A stretch of DNA of 64,000 bases, taken from assembly GCF_005503625.1 (NCBI RefSeq), contig NZ_SCMX01000008.1:62001-126000 (forward strand), read 5' to 3'. Shown here one piece after another: positions 45,497 to 54,346 of the stretch. Source of the stretch: Cupriavidus sp. 2SB. Lineage in GTDB: Bacteria > Pseudomonadota > Gammaproteobacteria > Burkholderiales > Burkholderiaceae. Below the pieces are notes generated by a model. It was not told the DNA's origin. It did not search any database and saw nothing but the letters and a program-made list of their open reading frames with translations. Numbering within the stretch: the stretch's first letter is position 1; the number at the start of each line of letters is the position of its first letter. The position numbers and the translations under genes are program-made.

Positions 45497-45762
45497 CTTT
45501 CCTTGCCAGCCAGCAGGTCTCCAACCAGTTCGACGTACTTCTGCCTGGCGTCATCCTGGCTGGTGCCCTTCAGGGCTTCCCACGCCTCGAATTTGTAGCG
45601 GCCAACGAAATCGGTCATGCCCGGCTTGTCGCCGTGCGCATCGCCCTCGGCACCTTGCTTGTACAGCGCGTACAGGCGCAGCAGCGTCATGTTGTTGGGA
45701 CGCTCGGACAGCGTCTTGACGTCGAGTTGGGCCTGGTCGAAACGGGCTTGCAGGTCGCTCAT
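45493..45762 (-). CDS. Acyl-CoA-binding protein
   Basis: The 89-residue protein is a complete ACBP domain: MSDLQARFDQAQLDVKTL, then YALYKQGAEGDAHGDKPGM and KFEAWEALKGTSQDDARQKYVELV. These carry the conserved tyrosine and lysine ligands for the CoA phosphate and the acyl pocket. ACBP buffers long-chain acyl-CoA; it is universal in eukaryotes and patchy in bacteria. It reads opposite to the efflux pump and ends inside the last codons of that gene. It is divergent from tsaB. Confidence 0.93.
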   Translation of the reverse strand: MSDLQARFDQAQLDVKTLSERPNNMTLLRLYALYKQGAEGDAHGDKPGMTDFVGRYKFEAWEALKGTSQDDARQKYVELVGDLLAGKES

Positions 45763-45945
45763 GGGGGTCTCCAGTTAGGGGTATCGATAGCAGTGGCCGA
45801 TGATATCGCCAAGCCGCGCCCGTTTCAGACAAGAAAATAAGAGGGAGGCTTCGGTTCTGAAGGCGGCGATGTGCGGATCGGCGCGGTGGCAAGGATCTCG
45901 CGGAACACGCGCCTGCCTCCCATGCAGCTTCCCCCCGACAGCGAT

Positions 45946-45958
45946 TACAATCGCTGCC
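45946..45958 (+). promoter_or_regulatory. tsaB promoter with almost no leader
   Basis: TACAAT (45946-45951) lies 7 bases before the tsaB ATG (45959), which puts transcription start at the base before the start codon. No Shine-Dalgarno sequence is present in the short interval (CGCTGCC). The -35 is weak. Confidence 0.45.
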
Positions 45959-46726
45959 ATGTCCTGGATCCTTGCTGTAGAGACCTCCACAGAGTGGTGT
46001 TCCGTCGCTCTCGGGCGCGCCGCCGCTGACGGCGCCCTCGAGTGTTTTTCCCGTCATGAGCACACCGGCGCGCGCTCGTCGTCGCGGGTGTTGCCGGCTG
46101 CCGCCGAGGTGCTGGCCGAGGCTGGTATCAAGCTGGCCGACTGTGCCGCGATTGCCTTTGGCGCCGGCCCCGGCTCGTTCACTGGCCTGCGTACCGCTTG
46201 TGGCGTGGCGCAAGGGCTGGCCTTCGGTGCCGAACTGCCCGTGATTCCCGTCAACGTCCTGATGGCGTGTGCCGAAAGTGCGCGTGGCGCCATGCCGATG
46301 CCGGCTGATGTCTCGGTCCTCGTGGCGCTCGATGCGCGCATGGACGAAGCCTATTCGGCGTGTTTCCAGTGGAAGGCGGGCGAATGGTCGATGACGGGTG
46401 CCATGGGTGTGGGCGCGCCGGAAGCTATCGTGCGGCCCGACGGCGAGTTCTGGCTGGCCGGTAACGGTGCGGCCGTGTTCGGCGAGCGGCTTGACGTGGC
46501 CGCGCAGGCCAGCCGCGTGTTGCCCGAGGCCATGCCCGACGCGCGGGCCATGGTAGCCATCGGCCTGCGGGCGCTCGCCCGGGGCGAGACCATCGACGCG
46601 GCCGAGGCCATGCCGATCTACGTGCGCGACAAGGTGGCCCAGACGATCGCCGAGCGCGCGGTCGTGGCTGCCGAGAAAGCCGAAAAGCTCAAGGCCGCCC
46701 AAGCGGCCGGAGGAGGCGCACCATGA
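45959..46726 (+). CDS. tsaB: tRNA threonylcarbamoyladenosine synthesis protein TsaB
   Basis: TsaB is the non-catalytic partner of TsaD in making t6A at position 37 of tRNAs that read ANN codons. The 255-residue product begins MSWILAVETSTEWCSVAL and has the family motif AFGAGPGSFTGLRTACGVAQGLAFG near residues 62-86. It heads a run tsaB-rimI-UDG-DUF1853; rimI overlaps its stop (ATGA). The tsaB-rimI pairing is common in proteobacteria. ATG 45959 was chosen by homology, and no ribosome-binding site is present. Confidence 0.94.
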   Translation: MSWILAVETSTEWCSVALGRAAADGALECFSRHEHTGARSSSRVLPAAAEVLAEAGIKLADCAAIAFGAGPGSFTGLRTACGVAQGLAFGAELPVIPVNVLMACAESARGAMPMPADVSVLVALDARMDEAYSACFQWKAGEWSMTGAMGVGAPEAIVRPDGEFWLAGNGAAVFGERLDVAAQASRVLPEAMPDARAMVAIGLRALARGETIDAAEAMPIYVRDKVAQTIAERAVVAAEKAEKLKAAQAAGGGAP

Positions 46727-47283
46727 GCGCCGCGATGCTGCCCGATCCGGCGGATCGTCCGCTGCAGCCGTCATGGCCGACGATTCCCGCCATGCCGACG
46801 CTTTCTCCCGGCTGGGCGCTGGACCACATGACCGCGCGCGACCTGCAAGCCGTGGCCGAGATCGAACTGCGCGCTTACTCCCATCCGTGGACACGCGGGA
46901 ATTTTGAGAATTCTCTCAAGGCGGGCCACCGCGGGCTGACGCTACGCGACCCTTCGAATACGCTGGTCGGCTACGCGATGCTGATGCCGGTGGTCGACGA
47001 GATGCATCTGCTGAACATCACCGTCGATCCCGCCCGCCAACGCCAGGGCCTGGGCCGGCTGCTGCTGGCCATCGCGCTGGCCACCACGCACGACAGCAAT
47101 CTCCATACGATGCTGCTCGAAGTGCGGCCGTCGAATCTCGGCGCGCTGGCGCTCTACGTGGAAGCCGGTTTCGTCGAGATCGGGCGCCGCAAGGGGTACT
47201 ACCCGGCCACGGCGCTGGGCCGCGAGGATGCACTGGTGCTGCGCCGCATGTGGTCGGAAGGCGCGGAAGGAGAGTCGGCATGA
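46723..47283 (+). CDS. rimI: Ribosomal protein alanine N-acetyltransferase RimI
   Basis: RimI acetylates the N-terminal alanine of ribosomal protein S18 (rpsR, at 1.2 kb here). The 186-residue product has the GNAT acetyl-CoA site [21 protein letters not shown] and the RimI-type end [29 protein letters not shown]. The first 30 residues are an extension with little similarity to E. coli RimI; GGAGGAGG before 46723 supports the long start. It overlaps both tsaB and the following glycosylase gene by four bases. Confidence 0.92.
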   Translation: MSAAMLPDPADRPLQPSWPTIPAMPTLSPGWALDHMTARDLQAVAEIELRAYSHPWTRGNFENSLKAGHRGLTLRDPSNTLVGYAMLMPVVDEMHLLNITVDPARQRQGLGRLLLAIALATTHDSNLHTMLLEVRPSNLGALALYVEAGFVEIGRRKGYYPATALGREDALVLRRMWSEGAEGESA

Positions 47284-48194
47284 CGCGCCGCGCGCTGTTC
47301 CTCGAAGCGCTGGGCATCCCTGTGGAATGGGTGCCACGCAATGCCGTGTCCGCAACGGAAGCCGACAGCGAGACCGTTGTCGAAGCCGATGTGGTGCTGC
47401 CTGAGCTGCCACCCCAAGTGATTGTCCGCGAGACCGTGGCGGTAATGGCAGCCGCCGATCTCGCGCGCGATGCCGTCCTCGATGCCCCAATCGATACCGC
47501 CCCGGAACCCGCCGACCTCGCCGAAACCATCGAGGCGTTCGATGCCCCCGGCGAAGCAGCGCCGCGTCCGGTACGACAACCTTCCGCCGACCCGCAAGCC
47601 CAGACCGATCGAGAAGCCGCCATCGCCGCGATGGACTGGCCCGCGCTGGCCGAGAGCGTGGCCAACTGCACGGCCTGCGGGCTGTGCAACACGCGCACCA
47701 ACACCGTGTTTGGCGTGGGGGACCAGCAGGCCGAGTGGATGTTCGTTGGCGAGGCGCCTGGCGAGAACGAGGATCTGCAGGGCGAGCCGTTCGTCGGCCA
47801 GGCGGGCAAGCTGCTCGACAACATGCTCGGCGCGCTGGGACTGGCGCGCGACCGCAACGTCTACATCGCCAACGTGCTCAAGTGCCGGCCGCCCGGCAAC
47901 CGCAATCCCGAGCCGGACGAGGTGGCCCTCTGCGAGCCGCACCTGAAGCGCCAGATCGCGTTGCTCAAGCCGAAGGTGATCGTCGTGCTGGGACGCTTTG
48001 CCGCGCAGACTTTGCTGCGGTCGGATACGCCGATCGGCAAGCTGCGAAACACCGTCTACGCCTATGAAGGCATCCCGGTCGTGGTGACCTATCACCCGGC
48101 CTATCTGCTACGCACATTGACCGACAAGGCTCGCGCCTGGGAGGACCTGTGCCTGGCCCGCGAGGTACACCATCGTGCGGGAGCTCAAGCCTGA
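47280..48194 (+). CDS. Family 4/5-type uracil-DNA glycosylase with iron-sulfur cluster
   Basis: The 304-residue enzyme removes uracil from DNA. The glycosylase domain starts near residue 118. Cluster ligands are Cys130 and Cys133 (NCTACGLC) plus Cys202 and Cys218, the 16-residue spacing known from thermophile family 4 enzymes. Motif A is GEAPGENED, and the C-terminal motif is YHPAYLLR. The first 115 residues, Ala/Pro/Glu-rich, form an extension of the kind seen in Burkholderiales homologues and may contact other proteins. The ATG overlaps the rimI stop, and DUF1853 overlaps its end by 20 bases. Confidence 0.92.
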   Translation: MTRRALFLEALGIPVEWVPRNAVSATEADSETVVEADVVLPELPPQVIVRETVAVMAAADLARDAVLDAPIDTAPEPADLAETIEAFDAPGEAAPRPVRQPSADPQAQTDREAAIAAMDWPALAESVANCTACGLCNTRTNTVFGVGDQQAEWMFVGEAPGENEDLQGEPFVGQAGKLLDNMLGALGLARDRNVYIANVLKCRPPGNRNPEPDEVALCEPHLKRQIALLKPKVIVVLGRFAAQTLLRSDTPIGKLRNTVYAYEGIPVVVTYHPAYLLRTLTDKARAWEDLCLAREVHHRAGAQA

Positions 48195-49260
48195 TCTCGT
48201 GCAACCGGGCACGCCGGGCGGCACCGTGCCGACCGGTGCCGATGCACGCGTGCCGCTCTGGCGCACCGCCCCGTCGCAGCGTACGCGAGACCTGGCGTGG
48301 TGTACGTTATCGCCGCCGCTGTTGTCGGCGCTACCTGATGAATACCATCGCGAAGTTGCCCGGCTGGCGCAGTGGCCGGCTGGAGCTCGCGCAGCCTGGC
48401 AGGCATGGCTCGGTTATGCCGATCCCGGTACGCTCCCCGAGACCATCGCAGAACTGAGCGGGCACCCTGACCCCACGGGCAGCCGCAGCCTCCGGCTGGG
48501 CCGGCATGCCGAGCGGTTGCTGCATTTCGCGCTTCAGCACGCACCGGGCATGACGCTGATGTCGGCCAATGTGCCGATCCGCCGTGCCAACGGGCATGGC
48601 ATCCAGACCCTTGGCGAACTCGACCTGATCTGGCGGGACCCTGCACAGGACCAGGTCGTGCATTGGGAGATGGCAGCCAAGTTCTACCTGATGGTCGATG
48701 GCGTGGCGGACCGTCGCGCGTTCGTGGGGCCGAACTTGGTAGACCGTCTGGGCGACAAACTCGATCACATCGTGCGGCGTCAGTTGCCGCTGGGCCGGAC
48801 AACCGAGGCCGAGGCGCTGGTCGGTGCTCCCGTGAACCGTAGCGAAATCTATCTGCTGGGCTGGCTGTTCTATCGCGACGGGGTGCTGCCGCCGGGACTC
48901 GCATCGCTCGGAATTGCGCCCGATCATCTGCATGGCTGGTGGTCCACGCTCGATGCCTGGTATGCGCGCGCCGCCGCGCAGGATCATGGCACCACCCGCT
49001 GGTGCCGCCTGCCGCGCGTGGACTGGCTGTGTGGGGCACGTGTGAGCGAGGCTGGCACCGAGGACGCCGCCACGTTGCGCGACACGCTGGCGCGGCGCTT
49101 TGCCGATCCGGAGCAGGTGTGGCGCCGCGAGGCGCCAGTGATGATCTGCGAACTGGAACCGGCGGTGAACGAGCCTGGCGTCTGGGTGGAGCGGTCGCGC
49201 GGATTTGTCGTGCCGCCAGATTGGGAGGCGAGGGCGGCGCTGCGAGCCACCCGTCCATAG
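48175..49260 (+). CDS. DUF1853 protein, PD-(D/E)XK nuclease-like
   Basis: The 361-residue protein carries the DUF1853 segment GELDLIWRDPAQDQVVHWEMAAKFYL near residues 148-173. That segment holds an Asp, a following Glu and a Lys arranged as in PD-(D/E)XK nucleases. No activity has been established for the family as far as I know. GTG 48175 is the start, with GAGG upstream, inside the end of the uracil glycosylase gene. The tight coupling to a base-excision enzyme hints at a role in DNA repair. A bidirectional terminator follows at once. Confidence 0.82.
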   Translation: MRELKPDLVQPGTPGGTVPTGADARVPLWRTAPSQRTRDLAWCTLSPPLLSALPDEYHREVARLAQWPAGARAAWQAWLGYADPGTLPETIAELSGHPDPTGSRSLRLGRHAERLLHFALQHAPGMTLMSANVPIRRANGHGIQTLGELDLIWRDPAQDQVVHWEMAAKFYLMVDGVADRRAFVGPNLVDRLGDKLDHIVRRQLPLGRTTEAEALVGAPVNRSEIYLLGWLFYRDGVLPPGLASLGIAPDHLHGWWSTLDAWYARAAAQDHGTTRWCRLPRVDWLCGARVSEAGTEDAATLRDTLARRFADPEQVWRREAPVMICELEPAVNEPGVWVERSRGFVVPPDWEARAALRATRP

Positions 49261-49298
49261 AAAAAGCCGCCTGGGCAGATGCTGCAGGCGGCTTTTTT
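49261..49298. terminator. Bidirectional terminator between the DUF1853 gene and lplT
   Basis: AGCCGCCTG (49265-49273) pairs with CAGGCGGCT (49285-49293), with A5 before and T7 after. It serves the two converging genes. Confidence 0.88.
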
Positions 49299-49324
49299 GT
49301 TGCTGACCAACGCAAGCGGCGTGG

Positions 49325-50644
49325 TCAGTGATGCTTGTCTTCGCCGATCATCGCCAGCGAGTTGTAGACCTTCACGTTGTGCTTGTGCAGGCGCATCACC
49401 AGCGCCATGGTCGCGCAGATGAACAACCCCAGCGCCACGATGACGAAGCCGATCGGCACATTGAGCTTGATCAACAGTGCGTACAGGCACAGCATCAGCA
49501 GCACCGACACGTTCTCATTGAAATTCTGTACGGCAATCGAATGGCCGGCGGACAGCAGCACGTGTCCGCGGTGTTGCAGCAGCGCGTTCATCGGCACCAC
49601 GAAGTAGCCCGACATGGCACCCACGATGGCCAGGAATACGTAGGCGATGGCCATGTGTAGCGGCATCGCCATGCCCAGCACGTCAAGCGTGACGGCCGGC
49701 ATGGTGTCCTTGGTATAGAACGCCATCAGCATGACGGTGGCGCCCATGGCCACCCCGAACGGCAGTACTGACAGCGAGCGGCGCAGCGGAATGCGTGCGG
49801 CAGCCGCGATGGCACCCACGGCCACACCCACGGCCACCACGGCCTGCAGCAGTGCGCCCTGCGAGAGATTCAGGCCCAGCGACTTCTCGGCCCACTTGAG
49901 CACGATGAACTGCAGCGTGGCGCCCACGCCCCAGAACAGCGTGGTCACGGCCAGCGAGATCTGGCCCAGCTTGTCGCGCCACAAGGCGATAAAGCAGTCG
50001 CCGAACTCGGCAATCAGCTTGATGGGGTTCTTTTCCTGCTGGGGATAGCGGGCGCCGGTGTCCGGAATGAAGAAGTTGAAGACCGCCGCGATCAGATAGA
50101 AGAACATGATCACCACCATCGCCGCTTCGGCGGGGGTGGTGATGCCGGTGTCGATGAAGGGGAGGTCCCAGCTCAGCAGGATAGACGACAGGTGGACCGA
50201 GATCAGCGCGCCGCCCACGACGGTGCCGAGAATGATCGAGCCGACCGTGAGGCCCTCGATCCAGCCGTTGGCCATCACGAGTTTTTCGGGGGGGAGCAGT
50301 TCGGTGAGGATGCCGTACTTGGCGGGTGAGTATGCCGCCGCGCCGAATCCGACGATGCCATAGGCCAGCAGCGGATGCAGTCCGAACATCATGATGGCGC
50401 AGCCGACGATCTTGATCGAGTTGGTGATCAGCATCACCTTGCCCTTGGGCATCGAATCGGCAAAGGCGCCCACGAATGCAGCCAGCACCACATAGGACAA
50501 CACGAAGAACAGCTTGAGCAGCGGGGTCATCCACTGCGGGGAATGCAACTCGGTGAGAAGGGCAATGGCTGCGATGAGCAAGGCATTGTCGGCCAGCGAC
50601 GAGAAAAACTGCGCGGCCATGATTGTGTAGAAACCCTTCTTCAT
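49325..50644 (-). CDS. lplT: Lysophospholipid transporter LplT
   Basis: LplT is an MFS flippase that brings lysophospholipids from the outer to the inner leaflet of the inner membrane for reacylation. The 439-residue product starts [30 protein letters not shown] and has about 12 hydrophobic segments, with [20 protein letters not shown] and [22 protein letters not shown] 50644 matches the family start; a longer frame from ATG 50806 would add 54 residues of no known domain. The acyltransferase Aas is not adjacent. Confidence 0.93.
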   Translation of the reverse strand: MKKGFYTIMAAQFFSSLADNALLIAAIALLTELHSPQWMTPLLKLFFVLSYVVLAAFVGAFADSMPKGKVMLITNSIKIVGCAIMMFGLHPLLAYGIVGFGAAAYSPAKYGILTELLPPEKLVMANGWIEGLTVGSIILGTVVGGALISVHLSSILLSWDLPFIDTGITTPAEAAMVVIMFFYLIAAVFNFFIPDTGARYPQQEKNPIKLIAEFGDCFIALWRDKLGQISLAVTTLFWGVGATLQFIVLKWAEKSLGLNLSQGALLQAVVAVGVAVGAIAAAARIPLRRSLSVLPFGVAMGATVMLMAFYTKDTMPAVTLDVLGMAMPLHMAIAYVFLAIVGAMSGYFVVPMNALLQHRGHVLLSAGHSIAVQNFNENVSVLLMLCLYALLIKLNVPIGFVIVALGLFICATMALVMRLHKHNVKVYNSLAMIGEDKHH

Positions 50645-51099
50645 ACCTTGAACTTTGTCTCCATCGCGGATATCCGTGTGGACGGGCAAAAGCGCGCCGG
50701 CCGGCAGCGCCACAGCTTGCAGGGAACCTGTCGCGCCGGCCTTGTCAAACTGGGTCGGCGGCTTGGTCCGCACGCGTCGTGCAGCTTGCCTCACAGTCAT
50801 TGACATATTGCATCTCTTTCAAAACATGGCCGGAGCGTCCGGCTTTATATCACGAAACAACGACATTTCAGCACATTGCGGGACGCGTATTGGACAGTAC
50901 ATCCACGGATGGTTTCCCCGACGCGAGGTTCCCGATGTGTTCAAATATCGCCTGCGCTACGTGGCCACGGCTGCGCGGTCCTGCACCTCCGGAGCGTCCG
51001 GAATGCCTGCCGCTGCACGGTGCCAGCCTCAGTAACGCCCCATTCCGCCAGGATGCCGACCGGGTTTCCCCGATCGGCGGCCGGCAAAGTGCTACATCC
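50645..51099. other. 455-bp divergent region between lplT and alr
   Basis: The region holds promoters for both genes. The main structure is a 13-bp sequence, CCGGAGCGTCCGG, itself an inverted repeat, present at 50830-50842 and 50989-51001 (159 bases apart). The first copy is next to an AT-rich stretch that includes TTTATAT. In-frame extensions of both flanking genes run into the gap but carry no recognisable domain. No RNA gene is seen. Confidence 0.5.
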
Positions 51100-52215
51100 A
51101 TGCCAAGACCCATTCACGCCGTCATCCACCAGCCAGCGCTGGCCAACAACCTCGAAGTGGTGCGCCGCCATGCGCCCAACTCCCGCGTATGGGCCGTGGT
51201 CAAGGCCAATGCCTACGGGCACGGCATCCGCCGCGCCTTCGCGGGCCTGAAAGGCACCGACGGCTTCGGCCTGCTCGACCTCAACGAAGCCGTTTTGCTG
51301 CGCGAACTCGGCTGGCAGGGACCCATCCTGCTTCTGGAGGGATTCTTCCAGCCGCAAGATGTTCCCCTGATCGAGCAATACCGCCTGACCACTGCCGTGC
51401 ATTGCGAGGAACAATTGCGGATGCTGGAGCAGGCCCGGCCCAAGGGGCCGCTGGCCATCCAACTCAAGCTGAACACCGGGATGAACCGCCTTGGCTTCCG
51501 GCCGGCGCAGTACCGTGCCGCCTGGGAGCGGGCGCGGACAATGTCTTTTTTGGGAAGTATCGATCACATGACGCATTTCTCGGACGCGGACAGCCCGCGC
51601 GGGATTGCGCACCAGATCGAAGCATTCGAGGCCGCCACGGCCAACCTGCCGGGCGAGGCGTCGCTGTCCAACTCTGCAGCGGTGCTGTGGCACCCATCGG
51701 CGCACCGCAACTGGGTGCGCCCTGGCGTGATCCTGTATGGCGCGTCGCCAACCGGTCTGTCGGCCGATATCGCCGAGACGGGTTTGCAGCCGGCCATGTC
51801 GCTGCATAGCGAACTGATCGGCATCCAGGATTTGCAGCCCGGCGATACGGTTGGCTACGGTTCGATGTTCACGGCGGACCGCGCGATGCGGATTGGCGTG
51901 GTGGCCTGTGGCTATGCCGATGGCTATCCGCGCCACGCGTCCGGCTGGGGCGAGCGACGTGCGCCAGTGCTGGTAGATGGTGTGCGCACGGAACTTGTGG
52001 GCCGGGTGTCGATGGACATGATCTGCGTGGACCTCACGCCTTGCCCCAAGGCAAAGGTCGGCGCGCCGGTCACGCTCTGGGGCCACGGCCTGCCGATCGA
52101 CGATGTGGCCGCCGCTGCGGGCACCGTCGGGTACGAACTCATGTGCGCACTCGCGCTGCGGGTGCCGACCACGGTGGCCATGCTGACCACCGCCGATCCT
52201 GTCAGCCACGGCTGA
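51100..52215 (+). CDS. alr: Alanine racemase
   Basis: The 371-residue pyridoxal-phosphate enzyme makes D-alanine for peptidoglycan. The cofactor lysine is Lys35 in [11 protein letters not shown], the second base is the tyrosine in [12 protein letters not shown], and the segments [12 protein letters not shown] and [13 protein letters not shown] are typical. ATG 51100 was chosen because the lysine motif must lie near residue 35. It stands upstream of radA with a gap of 38 bases. It opens a plus-strand run that includes radA and dsbB. Confidence 0.95.
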   Translation: MPRPIHAVIHQPALANNLEVVRRHAPNSRVWAVVKANAYGHGIRRAFAGLKGTDGFGLLDLNEAVLLRELGWQGPILLLEGFFQPQDVPLIEQYRLTTAVHCEEQLRMLEQARPKGPLAIQLKLNTGMNRLGFRPAQYRAAWERARTMSFLGSIDHMTHFSDADSPRGIAHQIEAFEAATANLPGEASLSNSAAVLWHPSAHRNWVRPGVILYGASPTGLSADIAETGLQPAMSLHSELIGIQDLQPGDTVGYGSMFTADRAMRIGVVACGYADGYPRHASGWGERRAPVLVDGVRTELVGRVSMDMICVDLTPCPKAKVGAPVTLWGHGLPIDDVAAAAGTVGYELMCALALRVPTTVAMLTTADPVSHG

Positions 52216-52253
52216 TCCCGTACCGTCCCGCCTCCTTTCGTATCGATTTGCAG

Positions 52254-53621
52254 ATGGCAAAAGCGAAGACCGTTTATAGCTGTACCGAGTGCGGCGGCAC
52301 CACGCCGCGCTGGGCGGGCCAGTGCCCGCAGTGCAATGCGTGGAACACGCTCGTGGAGAGCGTGGCCGAGACAGGTTCCTCGACCGCGCGGCGTTTCCAG
52401 CCGCTGGCAGCATCGGCCGTGGTGCGCAAGCTCAGCGAGATCGAGGCAGCAGATGTGCCGCGTTTCTCATCGGGAATCGACGAGTTCGACCGCGTGCTCG
52501 GGGGCGGATTGGTCTCCGGCGGGGTGGTGCTGATCGGCGGTGATCCCGGCATTGGGAAGTCCACGCTGTTGCTGCAGGCGCTGGCCAACCTGTCGGCCAG
52601 CAAGCGCGTGCTGTATGTGAGCGGCGAGGAATCGGGCGCCCAGATCGCCTTGCGGGCGCAGCGGCTGGGCGTGGAAGCGGCGTCGCTGGGCCTGCTGGCC
52701 GAGATCCAGCTGGAGAAGATCCAGGCGGCGCTCGATGCCGACAAGCCTGATGTGGCCGTGATCGACTCCATCCAGACGCTGTACTCGGAGGCGCTGACCT
52801 CGGCGCCGGGCTCGGTGGCCCAGGTGCGCGAATGCGCGGCGCAACTGACGCGCATCGCCAAGAGCACGGGCATCACGATCATCCTCGTGGGGCACGTGAC
52901 CAAGGAGGGCAGCCTGGCCGGCCCCCGCGTGCTGGAGCACATCGTCGATACGGTGTTGTACTTCGAGGGCGATACCCATTCGTCGCACCGGCTGATCCGT
53001 GCCTTCAAGAACCGGTTCGGCGCAGTCAACGAACTTGGCGTGTTTGCGATGACCGAGCGCGGACTGCGCGGCATCAGCAACCCGTCGGCGCTATTTTTGT
53101 CGCAGCATGAAGAGCAGGTGGCCGGCTCCTGCGTGCTGGTGACGCAGGAGGGTACGCGACCCTTGCTGGTGGAGGTGCAGGCGTTAGTGGATACGGCCAA
53201 CGTGCCCAATCCGCGCCGGCTGGCCGTGGGCCTGGAGCAGAACCGGCTGGCGATGCTGCTGGCCGTGCTGCACCGTCACGCGGGCGTGGCGTGCTTCGAC
53301 CAGGACGTATTCCTGAACGCGGTGGGCGGGGTCAAGATCACCGAGCCGGCAGCCGACCTGGCCGTGCTGCTGTCGATCCATTCGTCGATGCGCAACAAGC
53401 CACTGCCGCGCGGGCTGGTGGTGTTTGGCGAAGTGGGTCTGGCGGGTGAGATCCGGCCCAGCCCACGCGGTCAGGAGCGTCTCAAGGAAGCGGCGAAGCT
53501 GGGCTTTACGATGGCCGTGATTCCGAAAGCCAATGCCCCGAAGCAGCCGATCGAGGGGATCGAGGTGATCGCGGTGGACCGGCTGGAGCAGGCCATCGAC
53601 CGGGTGCGGCATTTTGACTGA
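52254..53621 (+). CDS. radA: DNA repair protein RadA
   Basis: RadA is a RecA-like helicase that promotes branch migration during recombination. The 455-residue product has the N-terminal zinc finger (Cys10, Cys13, Cys24, Cys27 in CTECGGTTPRWAGQCPQC), Walker A GGDPGIGKST near residue 96, the RadA-specific KNRFGAVNE motif and a C-terminal Lon-like domain (GGVKITEPAADLAVLLSIHSS). The start ATG 52254 gives the zinc finger at its usual place. It follows alr closely and may be cotranscribed. Confidence 0.96.
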   Translation: MAKAKTVYSCTECGGTTPRWAGQCPQCNAWNTLVESVAETGSSTARRFQPLAASAVVRKLSEIEAADVPRFSSGIDEFDRVLGGGLVSGGVVLIGGDPGIGKSTLLLQALANLSASKRVLYVSGEESGAQIALRAQRLGVEAASLGLLAEIQLEKIQAALDADKPDVAVIDSIQTLYSEALTSAPGSVAQVRECAAQLTRIAKSTGITIILVGHVTKEGSLAGPRVLEHIVDTVLYFEGDTHSSHRLIRAFKNRFGAVNELGVFAMTERGLRGISNPSALFLSQHEEQVAGSCVLVTQEGTRPLLVEVQALVDTANVPNPRRLAVGLEQNRLAMLLAVLHRHAGVACFDQDVFLNAVGGVKITEPAADLAVLLSIHSSMRNKPLPRGLVVFGEVGLAGEIRPSPRGQERLKEAAKLGFTMAVIPKANAPKQPIEGIEVIAVDRLEQAIDRVRHFD

Positions 53622-53700
53622 GTCTGTTTGCGCAGGGGTCAGGATCACCCGTTGAAAAATGGGTAATAATGCGCCTCGACGCCATTCCTGCTGCTAACTC

Positions 53701-54189
53701 ATGCAAGCCAACTCCAGAGCTTATTTCCTGCTGATTGCCATCCTTTCCTTCGCGATGGTCGGCGCCGCACTCTATCTGCAGCATGTCGAGGGCTACCAGC
53801 CGTGCCCGCTCTGCGTCATGCAGCGTTTTGCTTTCGTAGGCATCGGCATCTTCTCGCTGCTGGCTGCTATCGCACAGAACATCCGCACGCTGTGGCAGGG
53901 GCTGGGCATGCTGTCCGGCGTGGCTGGCATCGCCGTGGCGGGATATCACGTGTCGCTGCTGCTGAATCCCAAGGCTTCGTGTGGCATCGACCCGCTGGAG
54001 AACTGGGTCAACCAACTGCCAACAGCCCGTCTGTTGCCGCAACTGTTCTACTCGGACGGCCTGTGCACCGCGCCGCTGCCCCCGCTGCTGGGTCTGTCGA
54101 TCCCGGCGTGGTCATTGATCTGGCTGGTGATTCTGACGCTGACGCTGGCGGTGGGGTTGATTCGGCGGGAGAAGCATTATCGTTACTAA
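53701..54189 (+). CDS. dsbB: Disulfide bond formation protein DsbB
   Basis: DsbB reoxidises periplasmic DsbA and passes electrons to quinone. The 162-residue inner-membrane protein has four hydrophobic segments and both cysteine pairs: Cys35-Cys38 (PCPLCVMQRFAF) in the first periplasmic loop and Cys94-Cys122 in the second (KASCGIDPLENW, SDGLCTAPLPP). It lies 79 bases after radA and before a paired-hairpin repeat. All functional residues are present. Confidence 0.96.
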   Translation: MQANSRAYFLLIAILSFAMVGAALYLQHVEGYQPCPLCVMQRFAFVGIGIFSLLAAIAQNIRTLWQGLGMLSGVAGIAVAGYHVSLLLNPKASCGIDPLENWVNQLPTARLLPQLFYSDGLCTAPLPPLLGLSIPAWSLIWLVILTLTLAVGLIRREKHYRY

Positions 54190-54203
54190 ACTGCCACGGG
54201 TTT

Positions 54204-54326
54204 GCTCCCCTCTCCCTCTGGGAGAGGGGCGGGGGTGAGGGCAAGCGGTGCAACTTGCAACGAGGTCAGCAAGCAGAACCTCCGGCCCTCACCCCCAACC
54301 CCTCTCCCGCAGGCGGGAGAGGGGAG
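54204..54326. repeat. Paired-hairpin repeat element, copy B
   Basis: GCTCCCCTCTCCC (54204-54216) and GGGAGAGGGGAGC (54314-54326) bound the element, and each end forms its own hairpin. The central tract is closely similar to copy A at 43.3 kb and includes the same CAACTTGC and GCAAGCAGA words. It lies between the converging dsbB and yheS genes. Confidence 0.88.
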
Positions 54327-54346
54327 CCAGAACAGATTGAGCTGAT

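Noticed and set aside
50645-50806. 54-residue N-terminal extension of LplT from ATG 50806
   Set aside because: LplT proteins begin at MKKGFYTIM. The extension is Arg/Pro-rich without a domain. It is kept only as an unlikely alternative.
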